Positions 22,611-34,675 are shown, counted from the stretch's first letter. The stretch: 64,000 bases of DNA from Roseomonas fluvialis (GCF_022846615.1 NZ_AP025637.1:1947001-2011000), one strand, 5' to 3'. A program made the numbers and translations. The notes: a model not told the origin generated them from the sequence alone.

Positions 22611-23582
22611 CTATTGCCGCGTGATGCGCACGCCGGTTTCGGCCACGACGCGCCGCCAGCGCGCGATCTCGTTCGCCACGAAGGTCGCGGTCGTCTCGGG
22701 CGTGCTGTCGGGCACCGCGACGGTGCCGACCTCGGCTAAGCGTGCGACAAGCTCCGGTTCCGCCAGCGCCGCGTTGAAGGCGCCGTTCAGCCGGGCAACC
22801 GTCGCCGGCGGCGTGCCCGCCGGCGCGAAGGCCAGGATCCAGGTCTCGGCATCGAAGCCCGGGATGCCCATGTCGGCGATCGCCGGCAGGTCGGCCTGCG
22901 GGCCCGACCGGCGAAGGCTGGCCCGGGCGAGGGCGCGCAGCCGCCCATCGGCGATGGCGCCGGCCACCGTGGGCGCGGATTCAACCATGTAGGTGACCTC
23001 GCCCGTCAGCAGCGCCTGCAGCGCCGGCCCGCCGCCGCGATAGGCCACGTGCTCTACGCGGACATCGGCGCCCTTGGCGAACCATTCGCCGGCCAGATGC
23101 GGCATGGATCCGACGCCAGCCGAGGCATAGTTGTGCCGTCCCGGCTCCGCCTTCAGACGCGCCACCAGCCCGGCCAGGTCGGTGATGCCGAGGCTGGCCG
23201 GCACCACCAGCACGAAGCCGGTGACGCCGAGCAGCGCCACCGGCGCGAAATCCCGCACCGGATCGTAGGGCAGGTCGGCAAACAGCGCCGGGTTGACCGC
23301 ATGGGTCGAGGCGGTGCCAATCAACAGCGTGGTGCCATCCGCCGGCTGCCGTCGCACATGGTCAGCGGCGGTGGCGCCGCCGGCGCCCGCACGGTTCTCC
23401 ACCACGACCGGCTGGCCCAGATGCACCGCCATGCGCGCCGCCACCAGGCGTGCGCCGATGTCGGTCGTGCCGCCCGGTGCGAAGGGCACCACCAGCGTGA
23501 CGGCGCGCCCGGTCTGCGCGAGGAGCGGCGCGGCGGGCAGCACGAAGGCGGCGGCGAGCAGATGCCGGCGGTGGATGGTCAT
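22611..23582 (-). CDS. Bug-family periplasmic binding protein (tripartite tricarboxylate type)
   Basis: A 323-residue receptor with a signal peptide ending about LLAQ (residue 23), then the Bug/TctC signature VTLVVPFAPGGTTDIGARLV and, later, VENRAGAGGATAADHVRR. These proteins bind carboxylic acids or other small molecules in the periplasm. No TctA/TctB permease is adjacent, which is common for the greatly expanded Bug families of such bacteria. Twin arginines are absent (HRRHLL is the positive region), so Sec export is likely. The ligand is unknown. It lies downstream of a divergently transcribed CoA-transferase gene, hinting at organic-acid uptake for that pathway. Confidence 0.85.
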   Translation of the reverse strand: MTIHRRHLLAAAFVLPAAPLLAQTGRAVTLVVPFAPGGTTDIGARLVAARMAVHLGQPVVVENRAGAGGATAADHVRRQPADGTTLLIGTASTHAVNPALFADLPYDPVRDFAPVALLGVTGFVLVVPASLGITDLAGLVARLKAEPGRHNYASAGVGSMPHLAGEWFAKGADVRVEHVAYRGGGPALQALLTGEVTYMVESAPTVAGAIADGRLRALARASLRRSGPQADLPAIADMGIPGFDAETWILAFAPAGTPPATVARLNGAFNAALAEPELVARLAEVGTVAVPDSTPETTATFVANEIARWRRVVAETGVRITRQ

Positions 23583-23724
23583 CGTGGTCCTCCCTCGCGG
23601 CCGTCGGAGTGCGGCCTGGCGGCAGCCTGCCACGCGGGCGCGCCGCGGCGAAGCCGCCTGGCGGGTTGCCCCCGCGCAGGGTGCCGACTAAGCCTGCCCG
23701 CGAGACCGTTCCCGGAGTTGCGTC

Positions 23725-24930
23725 ATGTCCCAGCCTGCCGGCCCTCTCGCGGGCCTTCGCGTCCTTGACCTCACCCGCGTGCTTGCGGGGCCGACCTGCA
23801 CGCAGATGCTGGGCGACCTCGGCGCCGAGGTGATCAAGATCGAGCGCCCCGAGGCCGGCGACGACACCCGCGGCTTCGCGCCTCCGTTCTGGCCCGAGAC
23901 GAAGGAAAGCGCCTACTTCCTCGGCGTGAACCGCAACAAGAAGTCGGTCACCATGGACATGGCGAAGCCGGAGGCGCAGGCGATCCTGCACCGGCTGCTC
24001 GAGACCACAGACATCCTGGTGGAGAACTTCAAGGTCGGCGCGCTGGCGAAGATGGGCCTGGGCTGGGACCAGCTGAAGGCGAAGTATCCACGGCTGATCT
24101 ATTGCTCGATCACCGGCTTCGGGCAGACCGGCCCCTATGCGCCGCGCCCGGGCTATGACGCGCTGATCCAGGCGATGGGCGGCGTGATGTCGCTGACCGG
24201 CGAACCGAACGGCAGCCCGCAGAAGGTCGGCGTGCCGGTCGCGGACCTGTTCGCGGGGCTCTATGGCTGCATCGGCATCCTCGCTGCGCTGAACCACCGC
24301 ACCGCGACCGGGCAGGGCCAGCAGATCGACATCGGCATGCTGGACACGCATGTCGCGTGGCTGGCGAACCAGGGCATGAACTACCTGAGCACGGGCGAGA
24401 ACCCGCCGCGCCTGGGCAACCAGCACCCCAACATCAGCCCCTACCAGGAATTCCCGACCAAGGATGGCTACATCATCCTCGCGGTCGGCAACGACCCGAC
24501 CTTCGAACGCTTCTGCAAGGCCTTCGGCCAGGACCACCTGCTGGCGGATGAACGCTTCGCGACCAACCCCAACCGCGTGGCGAACCGCGACCTGGTGACG
24601 GCCACGCTGACGCCGGTGATGAAGTCCCGCACCACGACCGAATGGGTGGCGGCGCTGGAGGCCGAGAAGATCGGCTGCGGCCCGATCAACACTCTGGCCG
24701 ACGTCTTTGCCGACCCGCATGTGCAGGCGCGGCAGATGACGCTCGAGATGCAGCACGGCTCGGGCGCCACCGTGAAGGTGATCGCCAACCCGGTGAAACT
24801 CAGCGCCACGCCGCCCACCTATCGCAGTGCACCGCCGGTGCTGGGCGAACATACGGACGAGGTGCTGTCGGGCTTGCTCGGCATGTCCGCCGAGGACATC
24901 GCGGCCCTTCGTGCCAAGGCGATCCTGTAG
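23725..24930 (+). CDS. Family III (CaiB/BaiF) CoA-transferase
   Basis: A 401-residue class III CoA-transferase that moves CoA between carboxylic acids in the cytoplasm. The N-terminal signature GLRVLDLTRVLAGPTCTQML and the region VGVPVADLFAGLYG, with the expected catalytic Asp, are present, as is GQGQQIDIGML. Length is typical. The donor and acceptor acids cannot be told; similar genes next to Bug receptors often serve degradation of imported acids. It is followed after 27 bases by an alpha/beta hydrolase gene on the same strand, probably one transcript. Confidence 0.88.
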   Translation: MSQPAGPLAGLRVLDLTRVLAGPTCTQMLGDLGAEVIKIERPEAGDDTRGFAPPFWPETKESAYFLGVNRNKKSVTMDMAKPEAQAILHRLLETTDILVENFKVGALAKMGLGWDQLKAKYPRLIYCSITGFGQTGPYAPRPGYDALIQAMGGVMSLTGEPNGSPQKVGVPVADLFAGLYGCIGILAALNHRTATGQGQQIDIGMLDTHVAWLANQGMNYLSTGENPPRLGNQHPNISPYQEFPTKDGYIILAVGNDPTFERFCKAFGQDHLLADERFATNPNRVANRDLVTATLTPVMKSRTTTEWVAALEAEKIGCGPINTLADVFADPHVQARQMTLEMQHGSGATVKVIANPVKLSATPPTYRSAPPVLGEHTDEVLSGLLGMSAEDIAALRAKAIL

Positions 24931-24957
24931 CCGGCATCTCCGGCACGCGAGGAGACA

Positions 24958-25794
24958 ATGATGCGCGAAGGCGCGGTCCGCTGGCTTTCGCCCATCGGCT
25001 TCTTCACGATGCGCTGGTGGGAATGGGGCCCGGCCGACGGCGCGCCGGTGATCTGCGTGCACGGCCTCACACGGTCGGGGCGCGACTTCGACACGCTGGC
25101 GCAGGCGCTGGCGGATGCCGGGCGCCGCGTGATCTGCCCCGACCTGCCGGGCCGCGGCGCTTCGGACTGGCTGCCTGACCCGATGCTGTACCAGCCGCCC
25201 ACCTACATCACCGCGCTGTCGCACCTGCTGGCGCGCATCGATGGTCCGGTCGACTGGGTCGGCACCTCGCTGGGCGGCATCTGCGGCATGGCGCTGGCAG
25301 CCACGCCAGGCCAGCCGATCCGCCGCCTGGTGCTGAACGACATCGGCGCCTTCGTCCCGCGCGAGGCGATGGCGCGCATCCGGGATTACATGGGCCATGA
25401 ACCCGTCTTCCCGGATCTCACGACGCTCGAGGCGCATCTGCGCGAGGTTCATGCCCCCTTCGGCCCGCTGACCGACGCGCAATGGCGGCATCTCGCTGAG
25501 ACCTCGGCACGGCGCGCCGACCATGGTGTCGCGCTGCACTACGACCCGGGCATCAGCGCGCCGATCCTCTCGCAGGAGGCGCAGGCGCTCGACATGACCG
25601 CGCTGTGGTCCGCCGTGCGCCTGCCGGTGCTGGTGATCCGGGGCGCACACAGCGACATCCTGCTGCCCGATACGGCGGCGGAGATGGCCGCACGCCCGAA
25701 TGTCCGCCTGGCGGAGGTGCCGCAGGCCGGCCATGCACCCGCGCTGATGGATCCCGCGCAGATCGCGCTGGTGGCGGGGTTCCTGGGCGAGTGA
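24958..25794 (+). CDS. Alpha/beta hydrolase
   Basis: A 278-residue single-domain alpha/beta hydrolase. The oxyanion region CVHGLTRSGRDF, the nucleophile elbow GTSLGG and the C-terminal acid and histidine (GAHSDILLP, AGHAPALMDP) make a full catalytic triad. No signal peptide, so cytoplasmic. It could hydrolyse an ester, lactone or thioester connected with the CoA-transferase upstream. AGGAGACA precedes the start. Family certain, substrate unknown. Confidence 0.85.
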   Translation: MMREGAVRWLSPIGFFTMRWWEWGPADGAPVICVHGLTRSGRDFDTLAQALADAGRRVICPDLPGRGASDWLPDPMLYQPPTYITALSHLLARIDGPVDWVGTSLGGICGMALAATPGQPIRRLVLNDIGAFVPREAMARIRDYMGHEPVFPDLTTLEAHLREVHAPFGPLTDAQWRHLAETSARRADHGVALHYDPGISAPILSQEAQALDMTALWSAVRLPVLVIRGAHSDILLPDTAAEMAARPNVRLAEVPQAGHAPALMDPAQIALVAGFLGE

Positions 25795-25857
25795 AGCGGC
25801 AGCCCGGCTGACGCCACCCCGGTCCGGTCCGGCAGGGCGCGCGGCCCTGCTCGTGGC

Positions 25858-26652
25858 TCAATAGCCAGGCCGCGGAACCAGCCCCAGCATCACCTGGTCG
25901 AGCCCGCCATCGACCAGCAACTCGGCGCCGTTGACGTAGATGGCGCGTGGACTGGCCAGAAAGGTCACGGCATCGGCGATGTCCTGCGGCGTGCCGACCC
26001 GCCCGGCGGGCACCATGGCGGATCGCCGGTCCAGCACGCCCGGCGCCTGGTAGAAGGCTTCCGACAGCGGCGTGCGGATCAATCCCGGGCTGACAACGTT
26101 GCTGCGAATGCGATCGGGCCCCCATTCGTCGGCGATCTGCCGCGACAGCATCGCGACTGCGGCCTTGGACGCGCTGTAGGCGCCGCTGCGCGGCTGCGGG
26201 TTTGTTGCGGCGATCGATGCGATATGCACGATCGCCCCGCCGCCGCGCGCGACCATCTGCGGCCGCACCGCCTGGGCGCAGAGCAGGTAGCCGGTCAGGT
26301 TCACCGCCATCAGCGCGTTCCACTGCGCGACGGGCAGGTCCGCCAGCGGCCCAGGTCGCAGTATGCCGGCGTTGGTCACCAGGATGTCGGCATCCCCGAG
26401 GACCGCGCGCGTGGTGGCGAAGGCGGCGGCGACGCTCGCCTGGTCCGCGGTGTCGCAGGCCGCGGCCGCCACCTTCGCGCCCTGCGCGCCGAGCGCCGCC
26501 GCCACCCGTTCCGCTGCAGCGCCATCGAGGTCGAGCAACGCCACCGCCACGCCGGCGCCGGCGAGCTCGGCAGCGATGGCGCTGCCGATGCCGCCCGCCG
26601 CGCCGGTGACGATCGCAACCCGCCCCGCGAGCCCAAGCCAGTCACCTGCCAT
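25858..26652 (-). CDS. Short-chain dehydrogenase/reductase (SDR)
   Basis: A 264-residue classical SDR: the NAD(P)-binding TGAAGGIGSA near residue 17, NAG in VTNAGILRPG, catalytic Ser in VHIASIAAT, and YSASK for Tyr and Lys. It catalyses oxidation or reduction of an alcohol/ketone pair with NAD(P). The substrate is not evident. Convergent with the hydrolase gene; the closest upstream gene on its own strand is the small gene after hemB. Confidence 0.87.
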   Translation of the reverse strand: MAGDWLGLAGRVAIVTGAAGGIGSAIAAELAGAGVAVALLDLDGAAAERVAAALGAQGAKVAAAACDTADQASVAAAFATTRAVLGDADILVTNAGILRPGPLADLPVAQWNALMAVNLTGYLLCAQAVRPQMVARGGGAIVHIASIAATNPQPRSGAYSASKAAVAMLSRQIADEWGPDRIRSNVVSPGLIRTPLSEAFYQAPGVLDRRSAMVPAGRVGTPQDIADAVTFLASPRAIYVNGAELLVDGGLDQVMLGLVPRPGY

Positions 26653-26700
26653 CGAAGCGTCCTCCCGGCCGGGGGGCCGCGCACCGGCGCGGCCGAACCG

Positions 26701-29394
<2,694 letters not shown>

Positions 29395-29434
29395 GGGGCA
29401 CCCTCCGTTTGCGGCGTTTTCCTCTGCATCAAGT

Positions 29435-29497
29435 GCCACGGGTCGGGCACGCGCGAAAGGGAAATGCGGCGCCCGCCCCGGCGCGCGTGCCCGTGGC
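29435..29497 (-). promoter_or_regulatory. Candidate structured leader of the metY gene
   Basis: In the 157-bp gap before metY, the segments at 29435-29455 and 29482-29497 are complementary over about 16 bases with one small bulge. They would form a long hairpin in the metY leader RNA, 41 bases before the start. It does not match the SAM-II riboswitch pattern as I know it. It could be an attenuator, an unlisted riboswitch class or a terminator of upstream transcription. Confidence 0.4.
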
Positions 29498-29551
29498 AAG
29501 CGCTTGCGCCGGCCTGCTCACCGCACGGAAAACTCTTCTCCACCGCGCCGA

Positions 29552-31921
29552 TCAGGCCGCGGTCAGGCGCCCGAGCTCGCCCCAGAGCCGGGCCCACCCG
29601 GCATCGCGGCCGTATTCCTCGGCGGCGCCGGTATTCGCCGGCACGGCGCCGTCGCGCCGGTGCAGCAGCGACAGCACCAGGGCGGTCGAGACGAAGCCGC
29701 CCGTGCGGAAGGACATCGCCGGCACCGTCGAGACCACGGCCGGCGCGCCCGCATCCCCGAAGCGCAGATGCGCGATGCCCGCGCGCAGCGCCAACTCGCG
29801 GACCGGCAGGGCGGCTTCGGGACGCCCGTGTTCGAGCACGAAGGCGGGGCGGTGCCGGGCCCAGGTGGCAGCCGCGAAGAAGGCTTCGACCGGCGCGAAG
29901 GCCACCGCCTCGGCCCGCACCGCGAGTGGGCCGGTGGTCGGCCAGGCGGGCGGCACGGCGGTGGGCGGGCAGAACAGCGTCACGTTGCGCTCGCAGGGCC
30001 CGGTCAGGAAGGCCAGGACCGGCAGGATGGGCTGCGCCGACGCATCCTCGCACAGCAGCGCGACCGGCCCGGGGGCGCCGCTGCGCAGGGCAGCGAGCAG
30101 GCGGCTGTCCTCGCCGCGCCACAACAGCGGGATGCAGGCGCGCTCGGCCCGCGCCGCGCGCATCAGCACCGCGGCGTGGCGCGTGGGCCATTCCTCCATC
30201 GTGAGGAAGCGCGGGAAGGCACGGGCCAGCACGGCCAGGTCTGCCGGGTCCGGCAGGCCGCCATCGAGCGCCAGCGCCGACAGGTGGCAGGTCCCGAGCC
30301 GCGTCTTGACGGGCCCGGCCAGCGGCGCGGCGGGCATGGCGGCGAACCACGCCACCAGGTGCGGTTCCGCGAGCAGCGCGTCGAGGCTGGCCAGGCGCGG
30401 CCGGGTGTCGTCGAACAGGATCTGCGCGACGGTGTCGGGCAGGGGGGCCGCGCGCGGGTCCACCGCGACCCGCCCGCGCGAGGGCAACAGCCGCAGTGCG
30501 GCGGGGTCCGCCGCCGCGGGGTCGCCCGCCAGGTGGAACACCACCGGCGCGCGGAAGCCGGCATAGCGGGCCGCATCCAGCAGGTGGTCGAAGGCCAGCG
30601 CGCCGATCCGCGCCTGGTCGAAGCGCAGGGATAGGATGACCGAGGGCGGCAGCCGCCCGGCCCGTTCCCCGGCGTCGCGCAGCGTCTCGAGGATGCCGGC
30701 CTGCGCCGCGGCCACCGACCGCAACGATGCCTCGGCCAGCGTGGCGAGCGCCGCGGGGTCGCGCACCAGGCGATGGATGGCGCGCATCATCGCCTCGAAG
30801 TCGGCGCAGCCGTGGAAGGCGTGGGTGGGCACGTAGCCCTCGAAGGCATGCGCGTGGCTGATCAGAGGCTTGCCGCGCGACAGCGCCTCGCCGACCTTGA
30901 TCTTGAGCCCGGTCGAGAAGGCCAGCGGTGCGAGCACGGCATCGACCTGGCCATAGAGCTGGTCCATGTCCTCGACGCGGCCGATCAGGCGCAGCCAGGG
31001 CAGGCGCAACCCGTCCAGCAAGTCGCAGACCGACCCCGCGACCATGATCTCGACCGGCAGCAGGGTGCGGCGCAGATAGGCGTCTGCAACCTTCACGAAG
31101 GCGCGGATATTGGTCGCGTTGATGTTGTTGCGCCCGCCCACGATGCCCAGGCGCAGCACGCCGCCGGCGGCCGCCGGGGCGGGCAGGTCCTGCACCGGTT
31201 CGGCATGCAGCAGCGTGCGCACCGGGCGCGCCGTCAGTGTGCGGAAGAATTCGGCCTCCTGGTCCTTGATCGCCCAGACGATGTCGGCGCGGTCGAGCGC
31301 CAGGCGCTCCTGCGCCTGCGTGGTGTGGAAGTATTCCGGTGGCAGGCCGCCTTCGGCCAGCAGCGCCCGGCGGTCCGAGAAGCGGTCATGCGTATCCAGG
31401 ATGCGCAGCACGCCCGCCGGCGCGTGCTCGAGCGCCTTCGACAACCAGGTGTAGTTCACCAGCAGCGCGTCGTAGCGCCCGACCTTGAACAGCCAGTCGA
31501 GCATCTGGCCGATCGCGGGGTCCCACCAGTCGTCCGCGGCATGGTCCTCGCCCTCCGACGGGCGGGTGTGCAGCGGGCGCGTGACGGGGCAGGTGAAGAC
31601 CTCCTCCCACTGGGCGGTCATTTCGGCCAGCGCCCTGCGCGGCAGGCGGGCGCGCCATTCCTCGTCGGATGGGTAGTGCAGCAGCGATACCCGCGCACCC
31701 GCGCGCTGCAGCGCGCGGTTCACCTGCACGATGCGATTGCGGTTGCCCAGCGTGACCGGCCAGGTCGGCACCGGCGACAGCACCAGGACGCGCAGCCCGT
31801 CCCAGGACCCGCCCGGCGCGCCGGATAGCATCGCGCCATCGGGCGCGTCTGGGGTCATCGCGCCATCGGGCGCGTCTGGGGTCATCGCGCCATCGGGCGC
31901 GTCAGAGATCATCGCGTTCAT
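29552..31921 (-). CDS. Glycosyltransferase, GT4-like N-terminal half, with long C-terminal region
   Basis: A 789-residue protein. After a repetitive N-terminus (DAPDGAMTP units, residues about 7-34), residues about 40-430 form a GT-B glycosyltransferase of the GT4 kind: LRVLVLSPVPTWPVTLGNRN, and the sugar-nucleotide region LAPLAFSTGLKIKVGEALSRGKPLI. Residues about 430-789 are a second domain I do not recognise, perhaps another glycan-active module. The start overlaps the end of the GT2 gene by 20 bases. It probably helps build a surface polysaccharide. Shorter starts after the repeats are possible. Confidence 0.78.
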   Translation of the reverse strand: MNAMISDAPDGAMTPDAPDGAMTPDAPDGAMLSGAPGGSWDGLRVLVLSPVPTWPVTLGNRNRIVQVNRALQRAGARVSLLHYPSDEEWRARLPRRALAEMTAQWEEVFTCPVTRPLHTRPSEGEDHAADDWWDPAIGQMLDWLFKVGRYDALLVNYTWLSKALEHAPAGVLRILDTHDRFSDRRALLAEGGLPPEYFHTTQAQERLALDRADIVWAIKDQEAEFFRTLTARPVRTLLHAEPVQDLPAPAAAGGVLRLGIVGGRNNINATNIRAFVKVADAYLRRTLLPVEIMVAGSVCDLLDGLRLPWLRLIGRVEDMDQLYGQVDAVLAPLAFSTGLKIKVGEALSRGKPLISHAHAFEGYVPTHAFHGCADFEAMMRAIHRLVRDPAALATLAEASLRSVAAAQAGILETLRDAGERAGRLPPSVILSLRFDQARIGALAFDHLLDAARYAGFRAPVVFHLAGDPAAADPAALRLLPSRGRVAVDPRAAPLPDTVAQILFDDTRPRLASLDALLAEPHLVAWFAAMPAAPLAGPVKTRLGTCHLSALALDGGLPDPADLAVLARAFPRFLTMEEWPTRHAAVLMRAARAERACIPLLWRGEDSRLLAALRSGAPGPVALLCEDASAQPILPVLAFLTGPCERNVTLFCPPTAVPPAWPTTGPLAVRAEAVAFAPVEAFFAAATWARHRPAFVLEHGRPEAALPVRELALRAGIAHLRFGDAGAPAVVSTVPAMSFRTGGFVSTALVLSLLHRRDGAVPANTGAAEEYGRDAGWARLWGELGRLTAA
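31830..31910. repeat. Three tandem 27-bp repeats in the glycosyltransferase N-terminus
   Basis: Units at 31830-31856 and 31857-31883 are identical, and 31884-31910 is a diverged third copy (differences only in its last eight bases). Each encodes nine residues of the DAPDGAMTP type, so copy-number change keeps the frame. Confidence 0.9.
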
Positions 31922-32855
31922 CGAGGCCGGCGAGCAGCGCGGTGACCGCGTTGTAGACCGCCGAGACCTGCCAGCGGAATTCCGCCGCCCCCACCTGTTC
32001 GAGAGCGAGGCCGCGCAGCGTGCGGTTGGCCGGGTTCTGCTGCAGCAGGAAGCCCTTCACCGCGGCCCAGGATTCGTCGCTGCGGGCAAGCCGCGCCCTG
32101 GGGTCGCGCAGGTAGTCCGAAACCGCCTGCCAGGCCGCCCGGCGGCGGAACCAGCGCTGCGTCAGCCGCTCCGGGTCGACCCAGTGGTCCACCGCGGCCA
32201 GCGGGTCGTAGGCGACCTTGCCGCCCAGCGCCTTGATGCGGTCGGTCAGCGCCGTCTCCTCGGCCGAAAGCAGGCTGGCACCCCCGCCGGTCCGCCCGAG
32301 CGAGGTGTCGAACCACCCCGCTGCGCGGAGCGCGGAGACCCGGAAGGCGATATTGGCGCCGGCGACCCATTCGCCGTCGCCCAGCAGGCGCCGTTCGGGT
32401 CCGAGGTCGACCACGGTGATGTCGCCCAGCATCTCATCGGCCAGCCAGTCCGGCCGCGGGGCGCCCCACCAGGGCCGGATGCGCCCGCCCACCACCTGCA
32501 CCGCGGGCCCGAACTGGTCGAAGCAGCCGGCGATGTTCTCGAGCCACACGGCATCAGCGCGCGCGTCGTCATCCAGGTAGGCGATCAGCGGCGCGTCGGT
32601 CAGCCGCGCCGCGACATTGCGCGCATTCGACAGGCCAGGGCGCGGTTCGTGGTGCCACACCAGGCCGGGCCGCCCGGCGAAGGCCGCCGCCTCCTGCGCG
32701 GAGCGCACCGGGTCGGATGAATTGTCGACCACCACGACGTCGAAGCTTCCGGACGGCAGCGATTGGGCGAGCGCCGATTCGATGGCGCCGGGCAGCAGGT
32801 CGTAGCGTTCGTAGGAGCAGATGGCCGCGGCTATGCGGCGGGCGGGCGCGACCAT
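31902..32855 (-). CDS. Family 2 glycosyltransferase
   Basis: A 317-residue GT-A protein. VVVVDNSSDP and the YLDDDARAD metal/nucleotide site (about residue 93) are typical of GT2, with GANIAFRVSAL further on. Such enzymes transfer a sugar from a nucleotide-sugar to a growing glycan at the cytoplasmic membrane face. It precedes the GT4-like gene with a 20-base overlap, so the two act in one operon. Confidence 0.86.
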   Translation of the reverse strand: MVAPARRIAAAICSYERYDLLPGAIESALAQSLPSGSFDVVVVDNSSDPVRSAQEAAAFAGRPGLVWHHEPRPGLSNARNVAARLTDAPLIAYLDDDARADAVWLENIAGCFDQFGPAVQVVGGRIRPWWGAPRPDWLADEMLGDITVVDLGPERRLLGDGEWVAGANIAFRVSALRAAGWFDTSLGRTGGGASLLSAEETALTDRIKALGGKVAYDPLAAVDHWVDPERLTQRWFRRRAAWQAVSDYLRDPRARLARSDESWAAVKGFLLQQNPANRTLRGLALEQVGAAEFRWQVSAVYNAVTALLAGLDERDDL

Positions 32856-32871
32856 CGACGCGCGTCCCGTC

Positions 32872-33480
32872 TCAGGCCGGTTCGATGCGCAGGCGCTGGA
32901 ACGCGACGCCCAGCACCCGCCGGTCGGCCGCGCCGCGCGCCGCGGGGGAATGCATATGCGGCACGCGCAGCGTCAGGCGGGTCGGCCCGTCGGAGCTGCG
33001 CGGCTGGATCGGGTCGGACCGCAGCAGCTTGTCCTTGCCGTCGCGCGTGAGAGGATATGCGACGCCGTCGACCTCGATCGCGAGGCTATTCGCGTTCGCC
33101 GGAGTGCCCAGATGGAACAGGCGCAGGGTTGCGACCAGCGGCCGGCTGCGGTCGACCCAGGCGTCGAAACCGACCTCCTCGGACGGGCCGGTCCAGCGGA
33201 AAGCGCCCTCGGGGCCCCATTCCAGCTGGTAGAAGCCGTCCTGGGCGGGCAGCAGCTGGTCGGCCGCGATCTCGAAGTGGTGGGGCAGGTCGGGGCTGGG
33301 CGGCGGTGGCGCGGCGGCGGGCGCGGGCGGCGCGGCGGCGAGGGCGGCATCGTGGAGCTGCAGGATCCGTTCGTAGGATTCGACGCGCGCGCGCAGGTCA
33401 GCGACCTCGGCGCGTAGGGCGGCGAGGTCGGTGGCGTCGGGGTCCGCCGCGACCGGCGCGGTGTCGGGGAATGCGTTCAC
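32872..33480 (-). CDS. Hypothetical coiled-coil and beta-rich protein
   Basis: Starting at a GTG before NAFPDTAPV gives 202 residues: a coiled coil (about residues 18-47, LAALRAEVADLRARVESYER), a Pro/Ala linker, then a beta-rich domain (HHFEIAADQLLPAQDGFYQL to the end). This resembles modules attached to glycan-synthesis proteins but I do not recognise a family. An ATG-initiated frame up to 33597 is open but of unlikely composition. Same direction as the two glycosyltransferases. Confidence 0.6.
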   Translation of the reverse strand: MNAFPDTAPVAADPDATDLAALRAEVADLRARVESYERILQLHDAALAAAPPAPAAAPPPPSPDLPHHFEIAADQLLPAQDGFYQLEWGPEGAFRWTGPSEEVGFDAWVDRSRPLVATLRLFHLGTPANANSLAIEVDGVAYPLTRDGKDKLLRSDPIQPRSSDGPTRLTLRVPHMHSPAARGAADRRVLGVAFQRLRIEPA

Positions 33481-33806
33481 CTGGGCTCGCAGCAATCGTT
33501 TGGTGGGCCGGCTGCATGCTGGCGCGGCACGCTGCTTCGATACGATGGGTGCCCGCCTTGGGCAACCTCGGGCCGTCGCGGCGGCGCGTCTGGACATGCC
33601 AAGCGGGCGCTGTGTAAAGCGTCGTGGACTTCAGTCGCATCAGGCAAGGGTTCAATGACAGGTCCGCATGTCCTGGCCAAGGCAGGCAGATGGTCGATGC
33701 CGCACGGCCTGGTCGCCTGGCGGGTGATGAGCGTTTGCCGCCTTGGGTGCCGTTCGACCGCGGGACGCAGCCGCCAACGCGCAGCCGCTGGTTCAGGGGG
33801 CCAAGG
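33481..33806. other. 326-bp divergent intergenic region
   Basis: Lies between the leftward coiled-coil gene and the rightward sulfotransferase-like gene. Both genes have uncertain starts that may extend into it. I see no RNA gene, repeat or clear promoter; it presumably holds promoters for both directions. Confidence 0.5.
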
Positions 33807-34613
33807 ATGACGACGACCAACGCGGGCGCGACGCCAAGCGACACCGCGGTGGCGCCAACCCCGAACGCATCTGAGGCGCCCTTCATCATCTGGACCTTCC
33901 GGCGGACCGGCGGGACATCGCTTCGGTCGATCTTCTTCTGGCTGTCCCCCTTCGAGGCCTGGCAGGATGAGGGGTTCAATCGCGACCGTGAACTCGGCGC
34001 CATCACGCGCGAGTTCGAAGCATCGCAGGACCTGGCGGCGCTCGAGGCGTCGGTCGGCGACGTGGTGGCCCGGCGCAAGAACCTCAAGCACTGCATCGAG
34101 GTCGTGCCCTATCAGGTCACCAGCAGCCTGCTGCGGCAGTCCGTCGCCGCCGGCTATCGGCACCTGGTCCTGCTGCGCCTCGACGAGGTCGAGCGGCAAC
34201 TGTCGCTGGCTCTTGCGCGTGTGACGAATGCGTGGGGCCCAAGCGAAGCCGCGGCGATCTACGACGAGATCCGCGCCGGCACCCGCAAGCTCGAACCACT
34301 GAACATCGTGCAGATCCGCCGCGAACTCGACCGGGACGCGGCGGCGCTGGGACGGCTGATGCGACTGATGCTGCAGCACCGCGCGAACTACGCACTGACC
34401 TTCTTCGAAGACCTGTACCGCGGCGAGTTCGCCGACCGCGTTGCGGAGGTGCGCCGGGTCGCGACGCTGCTAGGGTTGTCGAGGGCCGCCAACGAAGCCG
34501 ATGCGGCCTTTCGCACGGCGCTGATGCAGCGCAGCCAGGGAACCCGCGACATCTTTGGGTTCGTGCCCAATCTCGACGAAGCGAAGGCGGCGATCGCCGA
34601 GCTGACGCGGTAG
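33807..34613 (+). CDS. Sulfotransferase-like protein
   Basis: A 268-residue protein. IIWTFRRTGGTSLRSIFFWL near residue 30 resembles the 5'-phosphosulfate loop of PAPS-dependent sulfotransferases (TxRTGTxxL type), and HLVLLRLDEVERQLSLAL near 115 the region bearing the second phosphate-binding Arg. It would add sulfate to a carbohydrate, consistent with neighbouring glycan genes. The start is uncertain: an ATG with a close AAGG is used, and the frame is open upstream. Family similarity is moderate, catalytic competence untested. Confidence 0.65.
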   Translation: MTTTNAGATPSDTAVAPTPNASEAPFIIWTFRRTGGTSLRSIFFWLSPFEAWQDEGFNRDRELGAITREFEASQDLAALEASVGDVVARRKNLKHCIEVVPYQVTSSLLRQSVAAGYRHLVLLRLDEVERQLSLALARVTNAWGPSEAAAIYDEIRAGTRKLEPLNIVQIRRELDRDAAALGRLMRLMLQHRANYALTFFEDLYRGEFADRVAEVRRVATLLGLSRAANEADAAFRTALMQRSQGTRDIFGFVPNLDEAKAAIAELTR

Positions 34614-34675
34614 ATCGGGATGCCGTCGTCACCCTGGTTCACTGCCGCTCGCGTGCCCTCCCGGCGGCCGCGAGC

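Noticed and set aside
23362..25734. A 790-residue open frame on the minus strand over the CoA-transferase and hydrolase genes
   Set aside because: The composition is rich in Arg, His and Gln with no motif, and it is antisense to two well-recognised enzymes.
29395..29551. SAM-II riboswitch before metY
   Set aside because: The expected GAUUU and GCUAAA core words of SAM-II are absent. Only a strong hairpin remains, reported as an unassigned leader.
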